NCBI GenBank assembly: GCA_033816765.1
Contig: CM066292.1
Coordinates: 3,286,001 to 3,350,000 of the forward strand
Reading direction: 5' to 3'
DNA from: Nothopassalora personata
Lineage: Eukaryota; Ascomycota; Dothideomycetes; Mycosphaerellales; Mycosphaerellaceae
DNA length: 64,000 nucleotides
Shown one piece after another: positions 1-10,960 of this stretch (position 1 is its first letter; each line of letters begins with the position of its first letter). The notes beneath the pieces are model-generated. The model worked only from the letters and a program-made list of their open reading frames with translations, did not search any database and was not told the DNA's origin. The position numbers were made by a program, and so were the translations under genes.

Positions 1-3000
1 ATGCGACTACATTATCGACATCTAGCCTACGTAGCGGTAGCGTTCGCTAGTAGATAAGGTAAAGAGATAGCTAAATAGGATATAGCTTACGCCGACTAGA
101 AGGATAGAAGAACTACCTTCGACCGGAATAGACACTAGCGTAGGGCCGCCGGGTTACGAAGTTACTAGTAGTAATAGAAGTAACGCACTATCGAAGAATA
201 CTAACATCTTAGAGTTAAGTATTCTTAAGGAGTATCGTAAGTAGTCGCGACTCTTTAAAGAGGAAAGAGGCAAGGATGCCTTACCTAAGTACTAACTATA
301 GGATTATAAGATAAACATTTAGCTAGGGAAAGAGCCTCTATAGGGACCCCTATATTAAATGTCTAAGAAAGAGCTATAGACCCTACGAGAATAGCTAAAG
401 GAGAAGCTAGCTAAAGGATAGATAAGAAGATCCACCTTAAGTATAGGAACTCTATACATGTTTGTTCTAAAAGCAAACGGGAAGTTACGACTCGTATAAG
501 ACTATAGGAAGTTAAACGAGATTACGATTAAGAACCGATACCCGCTACCTAACATCGAAGAAGCATAAGATAGATTAACCGGATTAGACTAGTACACGAA
601 GATTAACCTACGAGAGGCCTTCTACGCTATACGGATAGTAGAAGGAGAAGAATAGAAAACCGCTTTTAGAATAAGATACGGACTTTACGAATTCTTAGTT
701 ATGCTAATAGGATTAACTAACGTACCCGCATCCTATTAGGACCTTATTAACGAGACACTTAGAGACCTACTCAATGTATGCGTTATCGCTTATATAGACG
801 ACATATTAGTCTATACGAAAGGACCCCTTTAGAATTACATAAAACAAGTCTAGGACGTATTCGAACGACTTACGCGTTTAGGATTTAAGACAGCACCCGA
901 GAAATGCGAATTCTATAAGAAAGAAGTTAAATTCTTAGGCTTTATTATTAGTACTATAGGAATAACGATCGACCCTACGAAGACATAGTTAATTAGAGAA
1001 TAGCTAGAACTAAAAATAGTTAAGGACGTATAATCATTCCTTAGACTAGCAAACTATAACCGGAAATTTATTAAGGACTACGTAAAGACAGTAGTACTAA
1101 TAACAATGCTTACGAGAAAAGACGTTACCTAGAAATAGGGAAAGGAACAGATTAAAGCGTTTAAGAACCTTAAGGAATAATACGCTTTAGCCCCTACGCT
1201 TCGACTATTCAATAGTAGTAAGGAAGTCTACATCGAGACCGATACGTTCGATATAGCAATAGGCGTATGTCTAATATAGACACACGATAGGTAGAGACAC
1301 CTAGTAGCCTATTACTCCCGGAAAATAACTATAGCGGAATAGAACTACGACATCTATAATAAAGAGCTTCTAGCTATTGTTACTACCATATAATATTAGA
1401 GAGTATATGTTAAGGGCCTACTAAAGTTAACGATTCTTTCTAACTATAAGAATCTTACGTACTTTACGACGACGAAAGAACTTACCCGAAGGTAAGCCTA
1501 CTAGTCGGAGCTACTAGGACAGTATAAGTTCGAAATTAAATATACTCTAGGACGAGAGAATAGCCGCGCCAACGCGCTAAGCCGAAGAAGCGACTATATA
1601 GAAGGAAAAGAACTAGTGTAATATAAAGTACTAAAGACGAACCCTAACGGAAGTCTTAGTACTAACATAAGAGAATTTAATAACATCGTACGGATATTAG
1701 GCGATAAGGACGAATAATTCCCTATATTGTAAGGGAAATACTAAGTACTAAAGAATCGAGAAGAAGAATACATACGATAACATTACGACGGACTAACTTA
1801 TAGACACCCTAGAACTTTAAAGACAATAGACCTAATATAACGTAGCTTCTTATTTCTATAGATAAGACTTAAGGTGTTACGCTACATTATACAATACGTA
1901 TACTACTAACGAAATAAGGCTACGAGACATGTAAAGTATGGCTACCTACAGTTTAGGACACTACCGACGAAACTATAGGACGAAGTTACGATAGACTTTA
2001 TTACGAAACTCCTACCGTTAAGGTATTAAGTTACGAAATAACTATACGACATAATACTAGTTATAGTTAATAGACTTATAAAATACGTATACTTCATTCC
2101 TATATTAGAGACATATAATATAGAGTAGCTCGGACACCTCGTACTAGATAGACTTATTCGATACTACGGATTCCCTTAAGCGTTTATAACAGATAGAGAT
2201 AAGCTATTTACATTAAATTACTAGAAAACGCTTATAGGAACAATCGGAATTAAGCATAAACTGTTAATAGCATACTATCTAGAAATAGACGGATAAACTA
2301 AGAGAATGAACTAGACGCTTGAACAATACCTACGACACTACATTAACTACGTATAAGACAACTAGGTTTTATTACTACTAATAGCGTAGATTGTACTAAA
2401 CAACTATAAATTAGAGACAACTTTAACGATACTATTTTATACGAACTTTAGTAAAGACCCTAACCTATTTAGAACACCTAGATCCTACCTATAAGCCGAA
2501 AGAGCGATCGTAACGACGGACACTCTTAAGGAAGTACATAAAGAAACACGTAAGGCGATCGAAGATATATAACATAAACTGTCTTAATAACGGTAAGACA
2601 CGAGAAAAATAGCACCTCTACTAAAAGAGGGGGATAAGGCCTATCTCCTTATAAAAAACTTAAGAATAAGAAGATAGACTAAGAAACTAGATTACGTTAA
2701 GGTCGGACTATTTTCTATCGATAGAGTTATAGGACTAGTTAACTACCGCCTACGACTACTACCTAACGCTAAAATCTACCTAGTCTTCTACATCTCTAAG
2801 TTAGAACCCGCGGACGCTAAAACACCTTACTAAGAAAGCTTCTATTTCGAGCTAGAAGTAGAAAACGAATTCGAAGTCGAAAAAATCCTAGATAAAAAGG
2901 GTTAGCGATACCTTATTAAGTAGAAAGGATATAACGAATTAGAAAATACCTAGGAACTAAAACAACACCTACGAAACTATTAGTAAAAGATTAGACAATA

Positions 3001-3005
3001 CTAAA
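1..3005 (+). pseudogene. RIP-degraded Ty3/gypsy chromovirus pol (Gypsy-C), 5' end outside the window
   Basis: A single + frame, broken by many TAG/TAA codons, reads through reverse transcriptase, RNase H, integrase and a C-terminal chromodomain. The RT active-site box YIDD is at 791-802, preceded by a recognisable NRYPLP segment near 535-550. The chromodomain core (a KGYNE-like segment followed by the usual position of a conserved Trp, now a stop) lies near 2900-2970. Stops sit where Trp or Gln is expected, as CpA-to-TpA mutation on either strand would produce. No coding capacity remains. The 5' LTR, gag and protease lie before position 1. An opposite-strand ORF follows immediately at 3188-3649. 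Confidence 0.88.
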
Positions 3006-3187
3006 AATAGGTCCGCCGATACGACCGTAAGAGTGTAGATAGCTTACGCTCTACTACTAAGCTACCTAGCCGATTAATAGAAACAGGGACATAACTTATA
3101 AATAAATATCCTAATAAGTTTCTAGCCCTAGGGACTCGCCCTAGGGCTCCGCCCTAGAAAGCGCCGCCTAATCGTTTACGGGTATCT

Positions 3188-3649
3188 TTAGATATCCGAG
3201 AAAGAAACTAGCGAAGGCGATACCTCTACCCCCGACGCCTACTCTAGAGACGCTAGCTCGTTACGCGCCTCTTCTTCCTTAAGCTCCTCTAACTCCTTAG
3301 CGACGGCGTCGTTAGTACGACGCTTAGCTAAGCGTAGCTATTTCCGAAGACGGATCTTACGAATCTTTAGCCGTACCTCCTCCTCTTTAATCCTCTTAAG
3401 CTCTAGCTTAAGTTTATTGCGCGAATTACGAAGACGTTCCTACTCCGGACGAGAAAGATATACGTCGCAATCCTTATAGCCTTTTTAAATATAGGCCGAA
3501 CACTTCCTAGACCGAGAACCTACGATATACTTTACTACCGCGCCCGAGGATTGAGACTTCTAACAATTCGTATATAGAGCTATTTTAATACTAGAGGTTA
3601 TAGTATCTAGAGTAAGTCGTTAATAGCGTTTATAGGAGGAAGAAGACAT
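3188..3649 (-). pseudogene. Opposite-strand ORF downstream of Gypsy-C pol: Cys-containing head plus basic coiled coil
   Basis: A minus-strand frame of 153 codons starts at an ATG (3647-3649) with MSSSSYKRY and ends at TAA (3188-3190). About six internal TAGs, all at plausible Trp/Gln sites, interrupt it. The first half holds scattered Cys residues around residues 35-75 (for example RKCSAY and KDCDVYLSRPE), reminiscent of a small zinc-binding head. The second half is a charged Lys/Glu/Arg/Leu-rich coiled coil. It lies between the chromodomain end and the downstream flank, opposite to pol. I do not recognise a named family. Similarly placed opposite-strand ORFs occur in Gypsy-B and Copia-A in this window. 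Confidence 0.6.
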
Positions 3650-4304
3650 AGTTAACTATTACTATAAGAAATGATAACGGCTTATAGAGCTTCGGGACGA
3701 AGCTAGGCTAAAAAGGGGATAGTATTACGGAATAATTCCTATAGACCCTAGAATTATAATAACGAGACGAGTACGTAACTTATCCTACCTAAGCGCTTAG
3801 ACTTAGGGCGATTAGACTACTTATGCTTAGACTAATTAGACTACTTATACTTAGACTAATGTAAGGGCCGTTAGGCTATAAGGGGATGTCGCAATGTATA
3901 GTACGCCTACGATCTTCTAATCGTAGATAAACTAAAGCTTACTTTCTTCTATAGACGCTATGCGCATCTCCTAGTGTACGTATACGCGTCACGTGCGGTA
4001 TGCTAAGCCGGGTATAGCCGCATTATATATAAGGGTTAGCTATAGGCTACCCTTATAACTAATTAGACTAATTACCGAGATCTACGAATCTCCTTTATAT
4101 TTAGGAACGCTAAGAATCCCTTATAGTTTCGATGCGTTTAACTTACTATTTAATATTACTATTTAGAATATACTATAATATAACCTCTACCTTACTACTA
4201 CTTAGTCTCTACGAGACAAGATAGCTACTACTTTATTACTCTCCCTTAACTTCCTATCGGCCCGAGAACAAACCCGATTAAGCTTATCTTCTTAACTTAT
4301 AATA
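3650..4304. other. RIPed repeat-derived DNA without a recognisable gene
   Basis: Apart from the LTR-like segment at 3877-4064, this stretch is TpA-rich degraded sequence. It contains short direct repeats of a GACTAATTAGACTA type near 3815-3860 and 4065-4080. No frame could be assigned. The 3' LTR of Gypsy-C could not be located. Confidence 0.5.
3877..4064 (-). repeat. Diverged solo LTR related to the Gypsy-B LTR, inverted
   Basis: The stretch beginning AAGGGGATGTCGCAATGTAT and ending near GGCTACCCTTATA matches the reverse complement of the 197-bp Gypsy-B LTR (34139-34335) over nearly its whole length, with many substitutions, mostly of RIP type. It is inverted relative to Gypsy-C pol, so it is probably a separate solo LTR rather than the 3' LTR of Gypsy-C. 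I found no target duplication, and the ends are uncertain by about 10 bp. Confidence 0.55.
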
Positions 4305-5545
4305 TTATTAGGTTATACTAAACCTCATACCTTCCTACCTTATAGGCTTCCGCTATAGACTATCTTATTTAGCACTTTGGTAGCGTATATAACCGCTATA
4401 AGAAGAGATCTAACCTTCCCTTTACTAGCTACTATACTATTCTAGGATAGTTTAAGGGCTACTATACTAATAATGTCTACTAACTACCCTATATAGGCCT
4501 GTCCGAGTTATGGTAGTATAGAGCGGCGCTTATGTAAGCAGGGGTATTTACCGGTCCCGGGACCGTAAAATTAAGTTACGTAACGAGTAGCGTAGTAGCT
4601 AGATAAATAAGAGGATTAGCGGACTTAAACCCCTATGCCCTCTACTCGAGAGGTATAAATCGAATTGTTTCCTTAATGCTACGTCTATAATACTTAACTA
4701 CGTAGTATATATCTTAATAGCTATACTAGGTCCTACTAGCTTACCTAAATGTCTAATTAAACTAAAATGAAATTAGGGCAAGTTAGACCTAAGGGACCCC
4801 CTCTAAACCTAAGGTTAATACAACCTATTAGTCGTTAATACCAACTACGCTCTTAATAATTACTACGATAAGTATAGCTTCTTCTCTCTAAGGACCCTAT
4901 AGTAGAGTACTACTAGTCTATCTAGAACCTACTAATAGCTTAGTATAGGTTATACTCGATCTACTAGTACTACCTTCTAGGGTAGTATATAAGCTAGTCG
5001 CTCTCCTCCTATTATACGTAGTAGTCCTCTACGTAAGGGCTTCCTATCTCCAGTTCTATATTCTCCTAGTATAAGTACCTCTAGATATAGTCTTTAGATA
5101 CTACCTACCTAGCTTATCCCTAGCAATATAGACTAGCGCCTAAGTATCCCTAGAGCTCCTAGTAATAGTTCTAGAACTATCCTACTTAAGATCCGCCTCC
5201 TATTCTCTAACTCCCTCTCTTTGAATAAGGTTACTACCCTAATTCGTTAGTTCCTATAGCGTCTTAGTACTAATAATAACTTTTAGGAGGGTGCTATAAT
5301 TAACTCGACTTCCTATAAGAGGGGTTCTAGAGGCTCTAGTAGTTGTAGTAGTAAGTAGTAGTCTAGAGGGTGTACTTATATCTAGTCTTAGTAAGGTTCT
5401 TAGGATCTAGTTAGGACTAAAGGATAAAATAGCTATTATAAGTAAGGGCGGTCTCCTTCTCTATTTCCTTTTGCTTTTAATACTATAGCTCCCTAGAATT
5501 AGAGTCTATAATAATAAACTAGATCTTACCTTAAAAGGCAGTTCT
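4305..5545 (+). pseudogene. Opposite-strand ORF of the Copia-A left copy, split by a solo LTR
   Basis: From about 4305 this sequence matches 25600-25800, the opposite-strand ORF of the other Copia-A copy: both read through a CYTILGQFKG-like and a YDKxSFFSLRTL-like segment on the + strand. The frame is interrupted at 4471-4840 by a solo LTR and resumes at about 4841 with a Ser/Arg/Leu-rich tail to about 5545. Copia-A pol downstream (5600-7301) is on the minus strand, so this ORF runs against it. RIP stops are abundant. Function is unknown. Confidence 0.5.
4471..4840 (-). repeat. Solo LTR of the Gypsy-D family
   Basis: These 370 bp are the reverse complement of the two 370-bp LTRs at 7302-7671 and 18779-19148, with only scattered differences. 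The insertion site is proved by the uninterrupted copy at about 25740-25800, where the host sequence runs straight through. The flanks CTAA (4467-4470) and CCAA (4841-4844) fit a 4-bp duplication with one RIP-type C-to-T change. It contains the palindrome CGGTCCCGGGACCG at 4552-4565. Confidence 0.8.
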
Positions 5546-5599
5546 AAAGTAAGCCTCTTCTACGGTCTAGTTATATAAGTATAGTAAGATATACGATAC

Positions 5600-7301
5600 T
5601 ATAAATAAATCTAGCCCTTAAGACTAATAAATAAAAGCTTTCCTCTACTATTTCCTAACAAATAAAATATTGCTTTATAAATACTTATAAATAAATAAAG
5701 ATCTTACTATATATAAATAAAAGTGTAGTTAACTCCTAGAAACCTCCCTTAGAGGATATAGTTTAGTAACTTTGGGTTTATAAGCTAATCTATAAGCTGC
5801 TATATAGTAGGGATATACTTAACTATAATTAAGCCTTCTTTATAAACCTATCTATAAAAGTTGTTCCTAAGTCTAATATATTTAGTTCTTTTATAGTTAG
5901 TATAATCTCTAACTAGCTTAATAGTAGACTAGTTGTCTATAAAGATCTTAAAGGCTTAAGCCTTATAGTTAGTTATTTTCTAGGTTTTATAGAGTAGATT
6001 TCTTAACTATATTACTTCCCTATAGCATTTAGTTAAGGCTATATACTCTACTTTAGTGCTTAATAGCACTATCTCTTTCTATAGGTTAGACTTCTAGATT
6101 ATAGGACCTCTAGCTATTTTAACTAGAAGTCCTAAGGTTAATCTGCCTATTAGATCTCTAGAGAAATTAGAGTCTATATAGATCTCTAGCTTTAGGGATT
6201 GTATCTTTCTAAAGATTAGGCATTTATTAATTATTCTAGTAATATATCTCTAAATATGCTTTACTATAGTAATATACTCTACTAAAGGATTAGCTAAGAA
6301 TTTAGCTAAGTAGTTTATTATATAGGAGATGTCTAGCCTCGTCTAGTTAGCTAGGTACTAGAGTTCCCTAATTAATATATTAAACAGATTATAATCCTAT
6401 ATATTATATTGCTCTTTATAAGCTTTATATAGGCGATTAAGGGGATACTTAACACTTTTAGCTAAGTCTAGGCTATGTTTCTAAAGTTTCTCTAAAGTAT
6501 AGTACTTTTAGGAGATATAGAGATCTCTATTCTTTTTACTCTTTAGTTATATACCTAGGAAAAGGTTAGTATTAATAGTTTTAATAAAGTACTTGTTCTT
6601 TAGTCTAGTAATAAACTTGTTAATCTTCTAATTACTATTACTAAAGATCTAAAAGTTATCTATATATAGGAGAACTAAAAGATTCTCCCCCTAAAAGAGA
6701 CATATATTAGAATTAAGTCTCTTTAGGCCTAATTCTTCTAGAGCTTCCTTAGTATTATAGTACTAGAGGTTTGTAGCTTATTTTAGTCTATAAAGTCCCT
6801 TCTTAATTTCTAGGACTTTGTTAGATAGATCTTTCTTAATAAGCTCTACGCCTTCTAGTAGTTTAATATATAAAGGTCTATTAATTTTAGGGTTTATAAA
6901 TGCTGTTTTAACATTAATCTATCTCCTCTTCTAGCTAAGAACTATATATAGGGCTAGGAGAATCCTGCTTATTAGTAGTCTTAGGGTTAGAGCAAAGGTT
7001 TTAATATAGTCTATACCTTGCTTTTAGGTAAATCCCTTAGCTACCTATCTAGCTCTACGCTTCTTAATAGACCTATTAGGAAGATACTTGTAGTATAGGA
7101 CCTATTTTCCTATAAGTAGTTTCCTGCCCTTAGGGACTTTCTATAATAGGATCTATATAATATATTCTATGTCTTCTAAGGAGTTAAATTCCTTTCTAAT
7201 TACCCTAATCTATTTAGCTCTATTAGGTCTATTTAATACTTTAGTTAGGGTAGTAGGATCTATAAGCTTCCCCTTCTTTATTTTATCTATAGCTAATATA
7301 G
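5600..7301 (-). pseudogene. RIPed Ty1/copia pol, RT and RNase H part (Copia-A left copy)
   Basis: Read on the minus strand, this gives copia RT with a YIDN active-site box at 6655-6666 and, further on, an RNase H segment with the pattern EAEYIALTKCYRE..I.LRNLLY, a DN..T pair and KRTKYI near 5870-6060, ending at about 5760. These are hallmark copia C-terminal motifs. Numerous TAG codons destroy the frame. The element is cut at 7301 by the 5' LTR of Gypsy-D, and its integrase and gag are not seen here. Confidence 0.8.
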
Positions 7302-7671
7302 TATTGACGACTAATAGGTTGTGTTAACCTTAGGTTTAGAGGGGGTCCCTTAGGTCCAACTTGCCCTAATTTCATTTAGGTTTAATTAGACATTTAGGTT
7401 AGCTAGTAGGACCTAGTATAGCTATTAAGATATATACTACGTAGTTAAGCATTATAAGCGTAGCATTAAGGAAACAATTCAATTTATACCTCTTAAGTAG
7501 AGGGTATAGGGGTTTAAGTCCGCTAATCCTCTTACTTATCTAGCTACTACGCTACTCGTTACGTAACCTAATTTCACGGTCCCGGGACCGGTAAATACCC
7601 CTGCTTACGTAAGCACCGCTCTATACTACCACAACTCGGACAGGCCTACATAGGGTAGTTAGTAGACATTA
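7302..7671 (+). repeat. Gypsy-D 5' LTR
   Basis: 370 bp, from TATTGACGACTAATAGG to TTAGTAGACATTA; near-identical to 18779-19148. The likely ancestral TG..CA ends are obscured by RIP. It contains the palindrome CGGTCCCGGGACCG at 7577-7590. Confidence 0.82.
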
Positions 7672-7734
7672 TTTTAGTAGTTAATGAGGGGGGTTGTTAA
7701 GTGTACACCCGGTAGCGTATTAGCATCCAGTTTA

Positions 7735-7870
7735 TAAGGTTAAAATTACGGTTTAAGGTCTAAGGTTTACGGTTAAGGTTATTACTTAAGGTTAAGGTTC
7801 AAGGTTAAGGTTCACGGTTAAGGTCGACTAAGGTCAAAAACACTTAAGGTCTAAGGTATTTAGCAACAAT
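7735..7870 (+). repeat. Degenerate GGTTAA/AAGGTT hexamer repeat in the Gypsy-D leader
   Basis: About 130 bp just inside the 5' LTR consist of imperfect units such as AAGGTTAAGGTTCAAGGTTA and CGGTTAAGGTC. This is the untranslated leader of the element. The unit resembles a degenerate telomere-like hexamer, but it is not TTAGGG. Confidence 0.6.
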
Positions 7871-7949
7871 TACGGTTATAAGGTTCTATTAAGCAATAAC
7901 TAGTATTAGCACATTCTAAAGTAAGCACTACATAATAATAGATACGGCT

Positions 7950-10900
7950 ACATTACTAGAAAAACTTAGCACCTTTACCGACATAGGTAGAGGCTACGAA
8001 CAGCCTATAAACCCTACGAAAATAGAAGGGGGCTATAGGGATTCTATCCCTTATAAGGGGATAGAGGAATCGGAGGAAGGAGAAACACCTAAATCTAGTA
8101 AAGAAGGGAGAAGCGGAACTAACTCCGCTAAATTAGGTATAGGTGTAGGAACGAATAGCACAATTGGAATAGATGCTATAACTACCCTCTTTAGACGATT
8201 AGCAGTAGTAATGGAAAACGCTAGCCCTCGCTTTCTACCTCTAGGAGGTACTAAGAATCCGTTCTTTAATAGCACTAATGCTACTAAGTTCTAGGAGCGA
8301 TTTAGCGACCTAATAGACTAGTATCCGCCTCGGGCATCTATTAAGAAGGATAATTTCTAGGGTAGGTTTAAGCGCAATTGCGAAACTACTATCCGGCGCG
8401 TAGTTATGAGGCTACCTAGGTAGCTTACTAATAAGGCACGTTTTAGGAGGGCGTTCTTATTAGAGTTCTTAAGGTTTAACGCCTACTCGATGTTAGGGAG
8501 TCGGGAATATCTTAAGGAGATTGTTAGGGCGCAGTAAGGTAAGAGGCCTAAAGAACAACATATAAAGGAATTCATCCGCCTATTTATATCCTTAAGTAAC
8601 CTAATTAAACCTAAGGATTTAGATAATAGCTCCCGGAGTCGCCTCCTCCTTTAGGGATTACTAGAGGCAGTCGTAAAAGCGGTCTATAAGGCTTACGGGC
8701 TTTACCTAAAGTAACCTAAGAAGTTTAGGGACTTTTAGAGGATTCTCGATAAAGCTACTAGTATCGTAGATAGTAAGGAGGGATAGAAAGCCATGTATAT
8801 AGATTTCCCTCTTACTTTACCTTAGCTATACCGCTTAGTCGTAAAGCAAATGCCGCGCCTTAAGCCTAAGATTAATACGCTTAAGAAGGCTACCTCTAGG
8901 ACTGTTATTAATAATAACCTAATCTAGAAGGTAGCTAAAATAAGCATACGTATATACTAGCGCGGTCGCGTCGCGGACGCGGGTACCTTCTACCCGAGCG
9001 AGAATTAACGCTCTATGTAACCGGAGAGGCACGACCTAGATACTAAACTGTAGGTTTACGTAATATAGCGTCCCCTATCGCAGAATCGCGAACAGTCTAA
9101 AGCGATAGATAGTTGTTACTACAACTGTAGTAGCTCGAAGTACTAGGCTAGTAATTGTAGGGCGATAAGGTCCTTAATATCCCGGGGCTATGTATACCTC
9201 GCCCCGAACAACTAGTAGTATCTAGGGAAAGAAGGCGATCTACGTCCTACTAAGTTCAACTTTCGGAGGGACTATAGTAAACCGAAACTGCTCTATATGC
9301 TCCCTCTACTCGAAGAACATTATAGGCCGATCGACTTTAATAACTAGTATAAGATTCCCGTACTGCGTAAGCAATAGATAGGTAGGGACTATACTAGGGT
9401 AATAAAGGTCACGCCTCCTAATTATTCTAAGCCCCCTCCTAACTTTAGGCATTTAATAGAGTATAGCCCTTAGGACGTACGGTCTAGCTAAAGGGAGAAG
9501 GCTACTAGTACATATTAGGTGTCATTCGGAGAAAGTGAAGCGGAGTAGGCGGTCGACTTAGGCGAGCTTAACGAGGTATCTACCTATCCTATACAGTCTA
9601 ACAAAGTGGAAGGGAAGGCACCCGTAGGCATTCTAAAGAATCCGCACCCGAGGACCCGGTCCTTAGCCTAGGATCTACGAGCCCGAGCTAAGGCTACTAA
9701 GAAAGTTCGCCTACAATTGGAATAGGAGATCCGGTAAGCTAAGATTAACTAGTAGGAGGTTAAAATAATTAACGAAGTTAGTGCTTAAATAAGCGAAACT
9801 TAATTATTAGCTAAATCCGGGGTAACCCTAGGAAGGGGAAATAATGCCTAAGTGAATAGATTAGGGAACGATACTAATAAAGGACTGCCTAAGGATATGC
9901 ATATTAGTCCCGTGAACGCCCCCTTCGCATAAAGGAAGCGTATGTAGAATGCTAAGACTATAAGGATTAATAACTACGTCCGATAATATAGTTTAGCTAG
10001 TAATGGTCCGGTTATAAAGGAAGAGGGTATTATCTACTAGATTAATTAGATCCTCTAGACAACGTTTCCTAATGTAAACGCCTAAGATTAGTTTCGATAT
10101 GGTTGCTAGTTCGAGGCTACCCTCTTCGGTCGCGTTACTAACACCCCCGCTCTTTAGGAGAAGCTCGCTATAGTGCGACGTCTTATAGGAAAGGACCCTA
10201 AGGTTCGCACTAGACAAGTAGTTACCTGTAAAGATAAACCTAAGTATAATAAGGAGGTCTTCCGCGAAGATAGTTAGGCCTAGTATGTCGGAGTGTATTT
10301 AACTATGCTTTGCTCTAAGGGTGCGGTCCCTACTACTAAGCTATATAAGGACGTTAAGAAAATCGGGCTCTCTAGTGTTCTTAACAACTTTACTATAGTC
10401 CCTAGTCCTTAGGTAGTAGCGGAGTTTAGGATAAATAAGAACTAGATTAGGTGCCTAATTAATAAGGGTTCCGAGGTGAATATCATCGGCTAGAGGAACG
10501 CTTATAGGTTTAGGTTACTAGTAATGTCGAGTGCTTAGCTTACCTTTCGAGGTGCTAGAGGGCGGGCCTAGTTTAAAGGTTTTATAGGCAATTTCGATGT
10601 TTAGGTATTTAGGGTTTACTACTAAGTGGACATATTTATCTCCTCGGATCTAAACTTACTAATAACCCTAGGACGTCCGTAGGCCCGTAAGGTACGACTT
10701 ACTACCCGTAACTGCGATAATGGTTTATAGGAGGGGACTATTACTAGCCGCAAAGGTGAAAGTGTTATGTTTACTGCCCTAGTTAGCTCGGATAGGTATA
10801 AGACCCTTTAAGAACTGTTAAAAGCGTCGGGAAATAGAAGGGTAGGTTAAGTTACGGCGCTTAACCTACCGACTTACTAAAGCCGGATTTGATAAAATCG
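7950..10900 (+). pseudogene. Gypsy-D gag region
   Basis: Plus-strand frame with RIP stops between the leader and the first internal palindrome. A zinc knuckle is visible near 9115-9165: C-Y-N-C, then a C-terminal Cys with the usual spacing, where the knuckle His codon has become TAC, as C-to-T mutation of CAC would give. The segment after the knuckle (about 9900-10850) may include the aspartic protease but no DSG/DTG could be read with confidence. Short ORFs on the other strand in this interval are shadows. Confidence 0.6.
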
Positions 10901-10946
10901 GTAAGGTTCTCGTACTATCTCGGAGAAACCTCGGACTTTAATTTAA

Positions 10947-10960
10947 CGGTCCCGGGACCG
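10947..10960. repeat. Internal palindrome at the gag/pol border of Gypsy-D
   Basis: CGGTCCCGGGACCG inside a roughly 25-bp sequence (AATTTAACGG...CGGTAAATA) shared with the LTR copies at 7577-7590 and 19054-19067. It falls between the gag and pol frames. Confidence 0.75.

Noticed and set aside
7735..7870. Interpretation as a real telomere or chromosome end
   Set aside because: The units are degenerate, not TTAGGG, and lie inside a retrotransposon leader with continuous sequence on both sides.
8051..8275. Minus-strand 74-codon ORF in Gypsy-D gag, and similar short ORFs at 9993-10217, 34567-34779 and 35159-35425
   Set aside because: They are shadows of RIP-mutated plus-strand gag or pol frames.
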